From: an uncultured Anaerofilum sp.
Lineage (GTDB): Bacteria > Bacillota > Clostridia > Oscillospirales > Ruminococcaceae
DNA: 64,000 nt
Assembly: GCA_944385945.1 (NCBI GenBank)
Contig: CALWZD010000049.1
Span: 31,265 to 95,264 of the forward strand
Reading direction: 5' to 3'
Shown: positions 54,296-62,513 of the stretch, one piece after another
Layout: every line of letters starts with the position of its first letter
Numbering within the stretch: position 1 is the first letter of the stretch
The notes under the pieces: generated by a model
Databases searched by the model: none
What the model saw: the letters and a program-made list of their open reading frames with translations, nothing else
What the model was told of the DNA's origin: nothing
Made by a program: the position numbers and the translations under genes

Positions 54296-55114
54296 ATGTA
54301 TCGTTTGGGATTTATCGGAACAGGGAATATGGGCGGTGCAATGGTGCGTGCCGCTACAAACGGAGGTTATGCCGCCGAGTGCATTTTAGCAAATCGCAGC
54401 TTTGAAAAAGCGCAGACCCTTGCGCAGCAGTGTGGTTGCACTGCTGTACATACCAACGAGGAAGTGGCAGCAGACGCATACTTTATTCTGCTCGGGGTAA
54501 AGCCTTTTTTGATGGCAGAGATGCTGAAAGGCATTGCGCCTGTTTTGCAACGCAGACAACAAAACGGCGAGCGTTTTGTGCTGGTCAGCATGGCAGCGGC
54601 ACTCTCCATCGAAACCTTGAAAGAAATGGCAGGCGGTGATTATCCTGTTATCCGCATCATGCCAAACACTCCCTGTGCCATTGGGCAGGGAATGGTGCTG
54701 GTGACTCCCGACCAACAGGTCACCGACGAGGAAGTACAGCAGTTATGCGATTGCCTGAAAGCGTCGGGACGCTTTGACCGTATCGACGAAAGTTTGATGG
54801 ATGCCGGCAGTGTGATTGCAGGCTGTACCGGTGCATGGGCGTGTATGATGATCGAGGCACTGGCAGATGGCGCAGTACAGACGGGCATTCCTCGTCAAAA
54901 GGCGTTGGAGTATGCTGCACAGGCGGTACAGGGTGCAGCGGCACTGGTGCTGCAAAGCGGAAAACACCCCGGTCAACTGAAAGATGAGGTATGCAGCCCA
55001 GGGGGCAGTACCATCGTCGGTGTCCATGCCATGGAGCGTGGCGGATTGCGGGCAGCTGCTATGGATGCTGTGGTACAGGCATTTGAAAAAACGAAACAGA
55101 TGCGAAAAGGCTGA
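54296..55114 (+). CDS. proC: Pyrroline-5-carboxylate reductase
   Basis: 272 residues. Rossmann motif LGFIGTGNMGGAMV at the N-terminus; C-terminal dimer domain with QLKDEVCSPGGSTIVGVHAMERGGLR, the family signature. Last step of proline synthesis, NAD(P)H-dependent. AGAGGG lies 8 bases before the ATG at 54296; the GTG at 54287 overlaps the ribosome binding site and is unlikely to be the start. Confidence 0.97.
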   Translation: MYRLGFIGTGNMGGAMVRAATNGGYAAECILANRSFEKAQTLAQQCGCTAVHTNEEVAADAYFILLGVKPFLMAEMLKGIAPVLQRRQQNGERFVLVSMAAALSIETLKEMAGGDYPVIRIMPNTPCAIGQGMVLVTPDQQVTDEEVQQLCDCLKASGRFDRIDESLMDAGSVIAGCTGAWACMMIEALADGAVQTGIPRQKALEYAAQAVQGAAALVLQSGKHPGQLKDEVCSPGGSTIVGVHAMERGGLRAAAMDAVVQAFEKTKQMRKG

Positions 55115-55124
55115 TAAAAAAGCC

Positions 55125-55168
55125 AAGCAGCGGAATGCAGAAATTTGTCTGTATTTCGCTGCTTTTTT
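55125..55168 (+). terminator. Terminator of proC
   Basis: AAGCAGCGgAATgCAGA pairs with TCTGtATTtCGCTGCTT, then a T run. Confidence 0.88.
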
Positions 55169-55182
55169 GTTTACTTTTTCGA

Positions 55183-55211
55183 TTGACAGCAGCATGAAAT
55201 GGGACTAAAAT
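55183..55211 (+). promoter_or_regulatory. Promoter of lrgAB
   Basis: TTGACA (55183-55188), 17 bases, TAAAAT (55206-55211). A second TATAAT at 55235-55240 is too near the start codon to be the main -10. Confidence 0.75.
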
Positions 55212-55255
55212 CAGGAAGTTAAAAGAGATTGCAGTATAATGTGAGGGAAAAAGAG

Positions 55256-55615
55256 ATGAAACTGCTAAAACAATTTATGTTGATCCTTTTAGTGTCGCTT
55301 GTGGGCGAACTGCTAAAAGCACTGCTTCCGCTGCCGGTTCCTGCAAGCGTGTACGGGCTGGCTTTGATGCTTGGCTGTCTGTGCTTGGGCTGGATCAAGG
55401 TGGAACAGGTGGACAAAGCCGCCGACTTCCTAATTGAAATTATGCCCATCATGTTCATTCCGGCTGCGGTGGGGCTGACCGAGGCATGGGACAGTCTAAA
55501 ACCGATGCTGTTGCCGTTGGCGGTGGTCATTCTGCTTACGACCGTTTTGGTCATGGCGGTGACCGGTATCACTGCTCAGCAAATGATGAAGAAAGGGGAA
55601 AAGCACCATGAGTGA
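55256..55615 (+). CDS. lrgA: LrgA/CidA family holin-like protein
   Basis: 119 residues, four membrane helices, conserved LVGELLKALLPLPVPASVYGLALML. LrgA-type proteins, with LrgB, affect autolysis and the uptake or release of small metabolites such as pyruvate. Starts at the ATG at 55256, after GAGGG; it overlaps lrgB by 8 bases. Which of the Lrg or Cid roles applies cannot be told; no LytTR regulator is adjacent. Confidence 0.93.
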   Translation: MKLLKQFMLILLVSLVGELLKALLPLPVPASVYGLALMLGCLCLGWIKVEQVDKAADFLIEIMPIMFIPAAVGLTEAWDSLKPMLLPLAVVILLTTVLVMAVTGITAQQMMKKGEKHHE

Positions 55616-56300
55616 TTTTTGGACAGATACCCTTTTCTTTGGCGGAGTGATTAGTCTGCTGGGATATGAAGTGGGACTGCTTTTGAAAAAGAGGTTTCGG
55701 CTGGCGGTTTTAAATCCGTTGCTCATTGCTGTTTGCTGTGTGATCGCCGTCAACAAATTGCTGGGGGTGGACTACGAAACATATAATCAGGGCGGACAGT
55801 ATCTTTCCTATCTGCTTACACCTGCTACTGTTTGTTTGGCGGTTCCGCTTTACAGGCAACTTTCGCTGCTGAAACAAAACTGGAAAGCGATTGTCTGTGG
55901 ACTAAGTGCCGGCATCGTTGCCGGTGCAGTGGGGATCTTGGCACTGTCGAAATTGTTTGGACTCAGCCACGAGCAATATGTCACCTTGCTGCCGAAGTCG
56001 GTAACGACTGCCATCGGCATGGGTATTTCGCAGGAGTTGGGCGGATTGGTCGCCATCACCACCGCTACCATCATCATCACCGGTATTTTGGGGAATGTGA
56101 TCGCCGAAGCAGTGTTTGCCTTGTTCCGCATTCGTCACCCTGTGGCACGTGGGCTTGCGCTTGGCAATGCAGCCCATGCCATCGGTACAGCGAAAGCGAT
56201 GGAACTGGGTGAGGTAGAGGGGGCTATGAGCAGCCTTGCCATTGCAGTTGCCGGAATTTTGACGGTGGTGTCGGCGTCGGTTTTTGCACCGCTTTTGTGA
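55608..56300 (+). CDS. lrgB: LrgB/CidB family membrane protein
   Basis: 230 residues, about seven membrane helices, with the family motifs LLPKSVTTAIGMGISQELGGL and ARGLALGNAAHAIGTAKAMELGEVEGAMSSLAI. Partner of LrgA in the same two-gene operon, ended by a terminator. Confidence 0.96.
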   Translation: MSDFWTDTLFFGGVISLLGYEVGLLLKKRFRLAVLNPLLIAVCCVIAVNKLLGVDYETYNQGGQYLSYLLTPATVCLAVPLYRQLSLLKQNWKAIVCGLSAGIVAGAVGILALSKLFGLSHEQYVTLLPKSVTTAIGMGISQELGGLVAITTATIIITGILGNVIAEAVFALFRIRHPVARGLALGNAAHAIGTAKAMELGEVEGAMSSLAIAVAGILTVVSASVFAPLL

Positions 56301-56341
56301 GAGTTTGACACCAAGCTAAACCAACGGACAGACACAAAGCG

Positions 56342-56381
56342 ACGATGCCCACAGACGGTTAGTCTGTGGGCATCGTTTTTA
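56342..56381 (+). terminator. Terminator of lrgAB
   Basis: CGATGCCCACAGAC / GTCTGTGGGCATCG with a 5-base loop, then T5. Confidence 0.93.
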
Positions 56382-56416
56382 TAGCTGTAGGTTGTTTTGT
56401 GTAACCGTCAAAACAG

Positions 56417-56463
56417 TTGACAACGATTGATAAGAAAGTTATATTAAAAATAGAATCGTTCTA
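56417..56463 (+). promoter_or_regulatory. Promoter and Per-box-like operator of the perR-like gene
   Basis: TTGACA (56417-56422), 17 bases, TATATT (56440-56445). The palindrome TAGAA-TCG-TTCTA (56451-56463) sits at the predicted transcription start and fits the 7-1-7 layout of Fur/PerR boxes (ATAGAAT-C-GTTCTAG), suggesting autoregulation. Confidence 0.65.
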
Positions 56464-56479
56464 GTTTAAGGAGGCTGAA

Positions 56480-56845
56480 ATGCGATACGGAAATCATATA
56501 TTGGAAATCGTCAACACTTCCGATACCCATATGACCGCCGAACAAATCTTTTTGGCATTGAAACAACGCTATCCCAAAGTGGTGCTGGCTACGGTATACA
56601 ACAATTTGAACACTCTGTATCAAAATGGAAAGATACGCAAAATCAGCATGGAGGGACAGCCCGACCGCTACGATAAAAGCATTCGGCACGACCACTTGGT
56701 TTGCAGTGGCTGTGGGAGGTTGTCGGATATTTACCTGCCCGACATCACGGCACAGATGGAACAGGAGTTGGGCTTCAGTATTCAAAGCTATGACCTGAAG
56801 ATTCGCTATCTTTGCCCGGAATGCCGCAAAGAGCAACAGCGATAA
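56480..56845 (+). CDS. Fur-family regulator, PerR-like
   Basis: 121 residues. Winged-helix domain (MTAEQIFLALKQRYPKVVLATVYNNLNTLYQNGKIRKI), metal-sensing RYDKSIRHDHLVCSGCGRLSDIY, and a second CPEC near the end; the four Cys form the structural zinc site of PerR/Fur. The short form and the ATVYNNLNTL helix are more like PerR (peroxide sensing) than Fur. AAGGAGG before the ATG at 56480. No peroxide-defence genes adjoin. Confidence 0.9.
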   Translation: MRYGNHILEIVNTSDTHMTAEQIFLALKQRYPKVVLATVYNNLNTLYQNGKIRKISMEGQPDRYDKSIRHDHLVCSGCGRLSDIYLPDITAQMEQELGFSIQSYDLKIRYLCPECRKEQQR

Positions 56846-56861
56846 AGAAAAATACAGCTGT

Positions 56862-57338
56862 TTATTCGTATTCTGTCCGAATAGTGAATGTTTGGGGCAG
56901 ATGAAAAATTTCTGTCTTTATGAAAAGCGGATAAAAACATTCGTGCTGCAATCGTTCCCATTTCAGCCACTCAAAGGTGTGCTGATGCGTTCCTTCCCGT
57001 AGGCAAAATGTATCACCTTTGGAAAGCAGGTCGGTATCTGAAATATTCATCAGAAAATAAATACAGATTTCGTGGTACTGCAAGCCGTTGACGTCTTCTT
57101 TAAAAAAGCCTTGGTTCAACCAAAGTGGGCGAATGATTTTGGCAGTGATCTTTAATTCTTCTTGTATTTCCCGTATGACAGCATCTTCTGCTGTTTCGCC
57201 CAGTCTGACACGTCCGCCGGGAAGATAAAAATAAGGAGAGCGTTCATCACGCATTGCTAAAATTTTTCCGTCATTCAGTATGATGCCACATACTCTGTAA
57301 TTAAACTTTTCGTTCCCGTTCTCAAAAGAAATGTCCAT
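56862..57338 (-). CDS. Nudix hydrolase
   Basis: 158 residues with a Nudix box GGRVRLGETAEDAVIREIQEELKI, in which the usual late Gly is Lys. N-terminal sheet FNYRVCGIILNDGKILAMRDERSPYFYLPG. Starts at the ATG at 57338 with GGTGGAAAG upstream; the frame continues upstream into the tRNA terminator, which argues against a longer form. Base composition is more AT-rich than most neighbours and it sits beside a tRNA gene, so recent acquisition is possible. Substrate unknown. Confidence 0.9.
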   Translation of the reverse strand: MDISFENGNEKFNYRVCGIILNDGKILAMRDERSPYFYLPGGRVRLGETAEDAVIREIQEELKITAKIIRPLWLNQGFFKEDVNGLQYHEICIYFLMNISDTDLLSKGDTFCLREGTHQHTFEWLKWERLQHECFYPLFIKTEIFHLPQTFTIRTEYE

Positions 57339-57370
57339 CTTTCCACCTGGCAGTTCTGTCAGAGAATAAA

Positions 57371-57405
57371 CAAAAATCGACAAGCCCTAAACGGTGCTTG
57401 TCGAT
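57371..57405 (-). terminator. Terminator of tRNA-Leu
   Basis: On the minus strand ATCGACAAGC / GCTTGTCGAT (57405-57376) followed by TTTTTG, starting 4 bases past the tRNA CCA. Confidence 0.9.
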
Positions 57406-57408
57406 CCT

Positions 57409-57490
57409 TGGTGCCGATGGTGGGACTTGAACCCACACGGTTTCCCGAACGATTTTGAGTCGTTTGCGTCTGCCATTCCGCCACATCGGC
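57409..57490 (-). tRNA. tRNA-Leu (anticodon CAA)
   Basis: 82 nt with an encoded 3' CCA. Acceptor GCCGATG pairs with CATCGGC; D-arm GCG...CGC; anticodon stem AACGA/TCGTT around CTCAAAA, giving anticodon CAA (decodes UUG); a long variable arm CGGGAAACCG, as in class II tRNAs; T-arm GTGGG-TTCAAGT-CCCAC. It has its own promoter and terminator. Confidence 0.96.
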
Positions 57491-57517
57491 ATATATGAAA
57501 TTTTTGAGTGCTTGTTT

Positions 57518-57546
57518 ATTATAAATCATTTCTCCGAAAAAATCAA
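57518..57546 (-). promoter_or_regulatory. Promoter of tRNA-Leu
   Basis: Minus strand TTGATT (57546-57541), 17 bases, TATAAT (57523-57518). Confidence 0.75.
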
Positions 57547-57775
57547 TACCTATTTGCAAAAAAATTAAATTATTTTCAAGGTTGTTTGGCAAAAAGAAAT
57601 TTTGCCTGTTTTAGGGCAAACAAGGCGTTGATTATTTGGATAAGTAAAAAGCCATAAAATGTTTATTTTAAAAGATATATGGCAATGCTTTTGGTAGTTT
57701 TGGTCAAAAAATTTATAAAAAGCATAAAAAGATGCATAGAAATTAAAGCGAAACAGTTTTTCTTGCACAAAAACA
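57547..57775. other. AT-rich divergent intergenic region
   Basis: No gene or strong secondary structure seen. A 74-codon frame on the minus strand here is low-complexity (Phe, Asn, Lys) with no ribosome binding site and is not accepted as a gene. Confidence 0.6.
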
Positions 57776-57804
57776 TTGACAAAAATCAAAAATTTTAGTA
57801 CAAT
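57776..57804 (+). promoter_or_regulatory. SigA promoter of the sigma factor gene
   Basis: TTGACA (57776-57781), 17 bases, TACAAT (57799-57804): close to consensus. Confidence 0.85.
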
Positions 57805-57842
57805 GTAGTAGACTTATCAAAGAGTTGGTGGCAGTTGAGGCA

Positions 57843-58409
57843 ATGAAAATCACACAGCTTCAAATCGAACAGGCAAAGCAGGGGGACGAAACCTGTGTTA
57901 CGTCTTTGATCACGAAACTGCTTCCTGTCATCCATGCACAGGCTGCAAAAGCGAGTTGCCCCGGGTTGGAAACCGAAGACGCTGTGCAGGAGGGGATCAT
58001 TGCCGTATTTCGTGCGCTGCAAAGCTACGATCCGCAAAAAGGCGCAGGGTTCGAAACCTACGCTTCCAAATGCATTACCAACGCTGTTTGGGATGCTCGC
58101 AAGGCGGCTTTGCGAAAAAAACACAGCCCTTTGAACGAGTCGGTTCCTTTGGAGCATCAGACGGTGGTCGCCGTCGGCCCCGAAGAACTTGCGATCCAAA
58201 ACGAAGAATATCATCTTGCGATGCACAAGATACACACGCAGCTTTCTGGCTTTGAAAAAGAAGTGCTTCTTCTCTTCTTGGACGGTTACAGCTATGGTGC
58301 GATTGCGCAGAAGCTTGAAAAACCCGCAAAGTCCATCGAAAATGCGATGGTGCGGGTAAGGCGAAAATTAAAAGCGCATAGGCAGAGCCTATCCGAATAT
58401 ATGCCCTAA
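57843..58409 (+). CDS. Sigma-70 family sigma factor, SigH-like
   Basis: 188 residues from the ATG at 57843; GTG (57828) and TTG (57825) starts are also possible, none with a strong ribosome binding site. Region 2 (ETEDAVQEGIIAVFRALQSYDPQKGAGFETYASKCITNAVWDARKAALRKKHSPLNESVPLE) resembles SigH (Spo0H) of Bacillus, and region 4 is FEKEVLLLFLDGYSYGAIAQKLEKPAKSIENAMVRVRRKLKAH. SigH directs early sporulation genes. It is shorter than typical SigH and not in the usual rae1-sigH-secE context, so it may be a divergent relative. Confidence 0.88.
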   Translation: MKITQLQIEQAKQGDETCVTSLITKLLPVIHAQAAKASCPGLETEDAVQEGIIAVFRALQSYDPQKGAGFETYASKCITNAVWDARKAALRKKHSPLNESVPLEHQTVVAVGPEELAIQNEEYHLAMHKIHTQLSGFEKEVLLLFLDGYSYGAIAQKLEKPAKSIENAMVRVRRKLKAHRQSLSEYMP

Positions 58410-58500
58410 GTAGCTTAAAACAGAGCGTTGGTCCAACCAAAGGTGTCGGTTTAAATCCTTCCACGGGCAAAATATTTAATCCAAGAGGAGAATACCAATT

Positions 58501-58776
58501 ATGTTCCAGGACAAGACTTTAGTTTGCAAAGAGTGCGGCAATGAGTTCGTTTTCACCGCTGGTGAGCAGGAGTTCTACGCAGAGAAAGGCTTCGAGAACG
58601 AGCCCCAGCGCTGCAAGACCTGCCGTGACGCTCGCAAGGCTGGCGGTCGTGCTCCCCGTGAGATGTTCGAGGCTGTTTGTGCTTCCTGCGGCAAGACCTG
58701 CAAGGTTCCCTTCAAGCCCCGTGAGGACCGTCCCGTATACTGCAGCGAGTGCTTTGCTGCTCAGAAGGGCGAGTAA
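58501..58776 (+). CDS. Small zinc-ribbon protein (two CxxC pairs per half)
   Basis: 91 residues with eight cysteines in four pairs: CKECG, CKTC, CASCG, CSEC. The first half (LVCKECGNEFVFTAGEQEFYAEKGFENEPQRCKTCR) is the zinc-binding domain of uncharacterised proteins common in Clostridia; the second repeats the pattern. Codon use is strongly biased to the codons of flagellin and ribosomal genes, so the protein is probably abundant. AGAGGAG before the ATG. The leader (58410-58500) has a GTTGG/CCAAC hairpin. Function unknown; RNA or ribosome binding is plausible. Confidence 0.9.
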   Translation: MFQDKTLVCKECGNEFVFTAGEQEFYAEKGFENEPQRCKTCRDARKAGGRAPREMFEAVCASCGKTCKVPFKPREDRPVYCSECFAAQKGE

Positions 58777-58803
58777 TTCCAACGCTTCTTAAACGCAAAC
58801 AAG

Positions 58804-58838
58804 ACGCTTTCCGCTTTCGGAAAGCGTTTTTTCATTTT
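58804..58838 (+). terminator. Terminator of the zinc-ribbon gene
   Basis: ACGCTTTCCG / CGGAAAGCGT, 4-base loop, then TTTTTCATTTTTT. Confidence 0.92.
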
Positions 58839-58936
58839 TTACGGTATTTTTTTTGAAAACAGCTTGCAATTTATCCTCAAAATGGAGTATGATAAATCAT
58901 ATATGCGCAATTATAACGAAAGCAAGGAAATGAACT

Positions 58937-59134
58937 ATGATCGTAACAAAAGATACCATTATCGGAACTTTGCTGGATACCGACCCCTCGGTAGCCCCCT
59001 ACTTCTTGGAAATCGGAATGCACTGTCTGGGCTGTCCCTCGGCACGTGGCGAAAGCATTGCCGAAGCTTGCATGGTACACGGTACCGATGCCGATGCTTT
59101 GGTAGAAAAGCTGAACAAACATCTTGGAAACTAA
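58937..59134 (+). CDS. DUF1858 protein with CxxC redox motif
   Basis: 65 residues. DUF1858 is the small disulfide-redox-like domain also found attached to hybrid-cluster-type proteins: IIGTLLDTDPSVAPYFLEIGMHCLGCPSARGESIAEAC. The CLGC pair is intact. AAGGAA before the ATG at 58937. trmK starts 1 base after its stop, so both share a transcript. Partner unknown. Confidence 0.92.
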   Translation: MIVTKDTIIGTLLDTDPSVAPYFLEIGMHCLGCPSARGESIAEACMVHGTDADALVEKLNKHLGN

Positions 59135-59135
59135 G

Positions 59136-59792
59136 ATGCAGCGGCTGGATGCCCGCTTGATGGCGTGTGCCGGCTATTTGCAGCCGGATAAACGAGTGGC
59201 AGATGTTGGCTGCGATCACGGAAAGCTGACGGCATACCTTGCCCAGAATGGCTTTTCGGTGATTGCGACCGACATCAACCAAAAACCGTTGGATACAGCA
59301 AGAAAAACCTGTCAATCAGCAAATTGCAGCGAACTGGTTTCGTTGCGGCTGGGGGACGGGCTTTCTCCGCTTTCGCCGATGGAAGCACAGCAGATCGTGA
59401 TTGCAGGCGTCAGCCCCGATACCATGTTTCACATCATCGACAGCGCACCGTGGCTGCAAACGCAGGGGGTGCGCTTGGTGTTGTGTCCGGCGACTCGTCT
59501 GCCCCAACTGCGAAAAGGGCTTTGTTTGCGTGGGTTTGAAATCGTGGACGAAACCCCTGTGGTGGCTGCCGGTCGCTGTTATTCGGTGCTGTGCGCAGAA
59601 TATACGGGCAACTCGTTTGAACCGAGTGAACAATTTTGTCTGATAGGAAAAACAGCGGGAAAACCGTTTGCAAAAGAACTGCGGGATGATACCGCCCGCA
59701 AAATGCAAAAACAGCTGCGAGGCTTGCAAGGAACTGCGCAGGAGCAGCAAGCATGGCAGCTGCTCGAATGGCTGAAAAATGTCCAGGTATGA
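59136..59792 (+). CDS. trmK: tRNA (adenine22-N1)-methyltransferase
   Basis: 218 residues. SAM motif VADVGCDHGKLTAYLAQNG, later VIATDINQKPLDTARKTC, and IVIAGVSPDTMFHII, where the family usually has AGMGG. Makes m1A22 in tRNA of Gram-positives. The next gene (nif3-like) is its normal neighbour in Firmicutes. GGA lies 7 bases before the ATG at 59136. The altered AGVSPD motif is unusual and could affect activity. Confidence 0.9.
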   Translation: MQRLDARLMACAGYLQPDKRVADVGCDHGKLTAYLAQNGFSVIATDINQKPLDTARKTCQSANCSELVSLRLGDGLSPLSPMEAQQIVIAGVSPDTMFHIIDSAPWLQTQGVRLVLCPATRLPQLRKGLCLRGFEIVDETPVVAAGRCYSVLCAEYTGNSFEPSEQFCLIGKTAGKPFAKELRDDTARKMQKQLRGLQGTAQEQQAWQLLEWLKNVQV

Positions 59793-59817
59793 TGCAACGA
59801 AATAAGGTGGGATAGAG

Positions 59818-60561
59818 ATGTATTCGACACAAAGCGTTTTGGCTTACTTACAAAGTTGGGCAGACCCCCAGCTTGCTGAACCGTGGGACAATGTTGGGTT
59901 GTTGGTAGATGCAGGGCGACAGGTGAGCAAAATCATGGTCACCCTCGATATTACCTGTGCTGTGATCGAGGAAGCAGCGGAACAAGGCTGCGAATTGATC
60001 GTTTCGCATCATCCCGTTATTTTCAAAGCACTCAAGTCGCTGAACAATACGCAACCTGCCTTTTTACTTGCCCAAAAATCTATCTCTGCCATTTGTATGC
60101 ACACCAATATGGATGCTGCCGAGGGCGGAGTGAATGACGTGCTTGCCGAAACGCTTGGAATGCAGCAAGTACAGCCGTTTGCAGGGCTTGGCAGAGTTGG
60201 AACGATTTCGACCGTCACTGCACAGGAATTTGCAAAACAGTGCAAACAACTGTTGAATACACCGGTTTTACTGGCAGACGCAGGAAAACCGGTGTCGACG
60301 GTTGCAGTAGTTGGCGGAAGCGGCGGAGAATTTTTTGCCGAAGCACTTGCAATGGGAGCAGATTGTTTATTGACTGGCGAGGCAAGCCACCATCATGGAT
60401 TGGATGCATTGGAAGCCGGGATTTCGGTGGTAGTTGCAGGGCATTTTGCAACCGAACATCCAATCGTCCAGCGGATGGCAGACCGCCTGAAACAGGAGTT
60501 CCCCCATGCGGAGGTCGTGACAAGTCTGGAAAATCAAGCACCATTTGCTGCGGTGGAGTAA
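59818..60561 (+). CDS. Nif3-like dinuclear metal centre hexameric protein
   Basis: 247 residues of the NIF3/YqfO family (sometimes called GTP cyclohydrolase 1 type 2 homologue). Metal-binding blocks EPWDNVGLLVD, VSHHPVIFK, CMHTNMDAAEGGVND and the C-terminal VVAGHFATEHP are all present. The PII-like insert of longer members is absent. Function still unclear; strong conservation next to trmK suggests a link to tRNA or cofactor metabolism. Confidence 0.95.
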   Translation: MYSTQSVLAYLQSWADPQLAEPWDNVGLLVDAGRQVSKIMVTLDITCAVIEEAAEQGCELIVSHHPVIFKALKSLNNTQPAFLLAQKSISAICMHTNMDAAEGGVNDVLAETLGMQQVQPFAGLGRVGTISTVTAQEFAKQCKQLLNTPVLLADAGKPVSTVAVVGGSGGEFFAEALAMGADCLLTGEASHHHGLDALEAGISVVVAGHFATEHPIVQRMADRLKQEFPHAEVVTSLENQAPFAAVE

Positions 60562-60634
60562 ATTTCCGTGGAAATGATAATGACCGGTGCTTTATATTTA
60601 AAATAGGTAGAAGCTTATCAAAGGAGGGCATTGT

Positions 60635-62377
60635 ATGGCGTTGGATGCAGCAACACTTTCGCTGACAGCACAGGAATTGAAAAGCATCTTGCTGGAGGCA
60701 AGAATTGATAAAATTTTCGAACCGACACGGGACGAAGTTGTGCTGCAAATGCGCACCCGTACCGCCGGATACAAGTTGTTTGTATCGGCACGGTCGGGGT
60801 CGGCACGAGTTTGCCTGACCAATGAAACCTTCGAAAATCCACAGGTTCCGCCCTCGTTCTGTATGTTGCTGCGAAAACACCTTTCGGGCGGAAAATTGAT
60901 GGATGTCCGTTTGCCCGAGGGTGAGCGCATCGCTTTTTTTGATTTTCAATGTGTCAACGAGATGGGCGACTTGGTGATGAATACGGTCGCTGCCGAGTTG
61001 ATGGGACGCTACTCGAACTTGGTGCTGATTCAAAACGGAAAAATCTTGGACGCACTCAAACGGGTGGATTTTGAGGATTCTGCGATTCGTCAGCTTCTTC
61101 CGGGGTTGGCGTACACGCTTCCGCCAAAACCAGCAAAGCCCGACTTTTTGACAGTGAGCGGTGTGGGACTTGCCGAGGCAGTCAGCCAGAAAGAATACCC
61201 CATCGCAGATGCGCTGATGAAAAGCTGTGGCGGAGTGGGGCCGGTGGTTTGCCGAGAAGCGGCTTGGCGTGCGTTTGGTGAACGGGAACTGCGTGGCTGT
61301 GATATGACCACAGAAGATAAAGCGGCACTGGCTGCGGCTTGTGAACAGATTCAGCAGGAATATCGGGCAGGCGGTACCCCTGTCGCTATACGGGAACCCG
61401 ATGGCAGACCGGTCGAGTTTAGCTTTATCAAGCTGACCCAGTACGACGGAGTGTTGAAAAGCGAAGAATATTCTTCGTTCAGCGAATTACTTGAGGGGTA
61501 CTATTGCACAAAAGACCGTGCCGAACGACTGCGCCAAAAAAGTAAAGATTTGGCGAAAACCGTTCACAACCTGCACGAACGTGCCATCCGCAAACAGGCG
61601 GCTCGTACCGAAGAACTTGCCCAGAGCGAAAATGCCGAGCAGCTGCGAGTGTTTGGTGAACTGCTCAGCGCAAATTTGTGGGCGATCGAAAAAGGGCAAA
61701 AACAGGTGACGCTGCAAAACTGGTATACCGGCGAAGATGTGACGATTCCGCTGGATGTACGGCTGAATCCGGCAGGAAACGCCCAAAAATATTTTAAAGA
61801 CTACAAGAAAAAGCAAACGGCTGCAAAAATGCTGAAAAGTTTGCTGGAGGAGGGGGAAAAAGAGATCGCCTATCTGGAAACGGTGCTGTATGAGGTTCAG
61901 ACCGCATCCGGCGAACAAGCTTTAGGCGAGATTCGTGCCGAGCTGAAAAGTCAGGGCTATTTGAAGTATTATAAGGTTCGGGAGAAAAAACAAAAGCCGG
62001 CAGATTTTTACCGCTATCGCTCGTCCGACGGGTTCTTGATTTTGGTGGGTAGGAACAATCTGCAAAATGATAAGCTTACATTGAAAACCGCCCGTGGAAA
62101 AGATTTGTGGTTCCATACCAAAAATGCCCCCGGCAGCCATACGGTGGTAATGAGCGAGGGAAAAGATATTCCCGACACCACCAAAAACGAGGCTGCGATG
62201 TTGGCAGTGCTGCATTCCAGCCAGTCGGCAAGTGCAAAAGTGGCGGTGGACTACACCGAAGTGCGCAATATCCGCAAAACAGGTGACCTCAAACCGGGTA
62301 TGGTCTTGTACGAACACTACGAAACCGCTTATATCACACCTGAACAGGGCTTAGAGGAAAAATTGCGGGAAAAATAA
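60635..62377 (+). CDS. rqcH: Ribosome quality control protein RqcH (NFACT family)
   Basis: 580 residues. NFACT-N (MALDAATLSLTAQELKSILLEARIDKIFEPTRDEVVLQMRT, with the DVR motif in LMDVRLPEGER), helix-hairpin-helix, a long coiled coil (about 280-430), and the NFACT-R domain (DGFLILVGRNNLQNDKLTLKTARGKDLWFHTKNAPGSH). Binds stalled 50S-peptidyl-tRNA complexes and adds alanine tails that mark nascent chains for degradation. AAAGGAGG before the ATG. It was formerly annotated as fibronectin-binding protein. A terminator follows. Confidence 0.96.
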   Translation: MALDAATLSLTAQELKSILLEARIDKIFEPTRDEVVLQMRTRTAGYKLFVSARSGSARVCLTNETFENPQVPPSFCMLLRKHLSGGKLMDVRLPEGERIAFFDFQCVNEMGDLVMNTVAAELMGRYSNLVLIQNGKILDALKRVDFEDSAIRQLLPGLAYTLPPKPAKPDFLTVSGVGLAEAVSQKEYPIADALMKSCGGVGPVVCREAAWRAFGERELRGCDMTTEDKAALAAACEQIQQEYRAGGTPVAIREPDGRPVEFSFIKLTQYDGVLKSEEYSSFSELLEGYYCTKDRAERLRQKSKDLAKTVHNLHERAIRKQAARTEELAQSENAEQLRVFGELLSANLWAIEKGQKQVTLQNWYTGEDVTIPLDVRLNPAGNAQKYFKDYKKKQTAAKMLKSLLEEGEKEIAYLETVLYEVQTASGEQALGEIRAELKSQGYLKYYKVREKKQKPADFYRYRSSDGFLILVGRNNLQNDKLTLKTARGKDLWFHTKNAPGSHTVVMSEGKDIPDTTKNEAAMLAVLHSSQSASAKVAVDYTEVRNIRKTGDLKPGMVLYEHYETAYITPEQGLEEKLREK

Positions 62378-62465
62378 GGTGCCGATTTCAAATTGCACAA
62401 AAAAGAAAGGTGCAAAAATAGGGAATTGTACAAGCATACAAATCTCGAAAAAATACAAATTTTTT

Positions 62466-62497
62466 ACAAAAACCCTTGCGTTGCAGGGGTTTTTGTG
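62466..62497 (+). terminator. Terminator of rqcH
   Basis: ACAAAAACCCTTGC / GCAGGGGTTTTTGT, 14 bp with one G-U pair and a 3-base loop; the T run lies in the stem. Confidence 0.88.
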
Positions 62498-62507
62498 CTA
62501 TTATAAT
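62497..62507 (+). promoter_or_regulatory. -10 region of the S10 operon promoter
   Basis: TATAAT at 62502-62507, directly after the rqcH terminator. TTGCAG at 62481 is a poorly spaced -35 (15 bases). Transcription would start near 62514. Confidence 0.5.
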
Positions 62508-62513
62508 TAACGG

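Noticed and set aside
57565-57789. 74-residue minus-strand protein
   Set aside because: Low-complexity AT-rich frame with no ribosome binding site, overlapping the sigma factor promoter.
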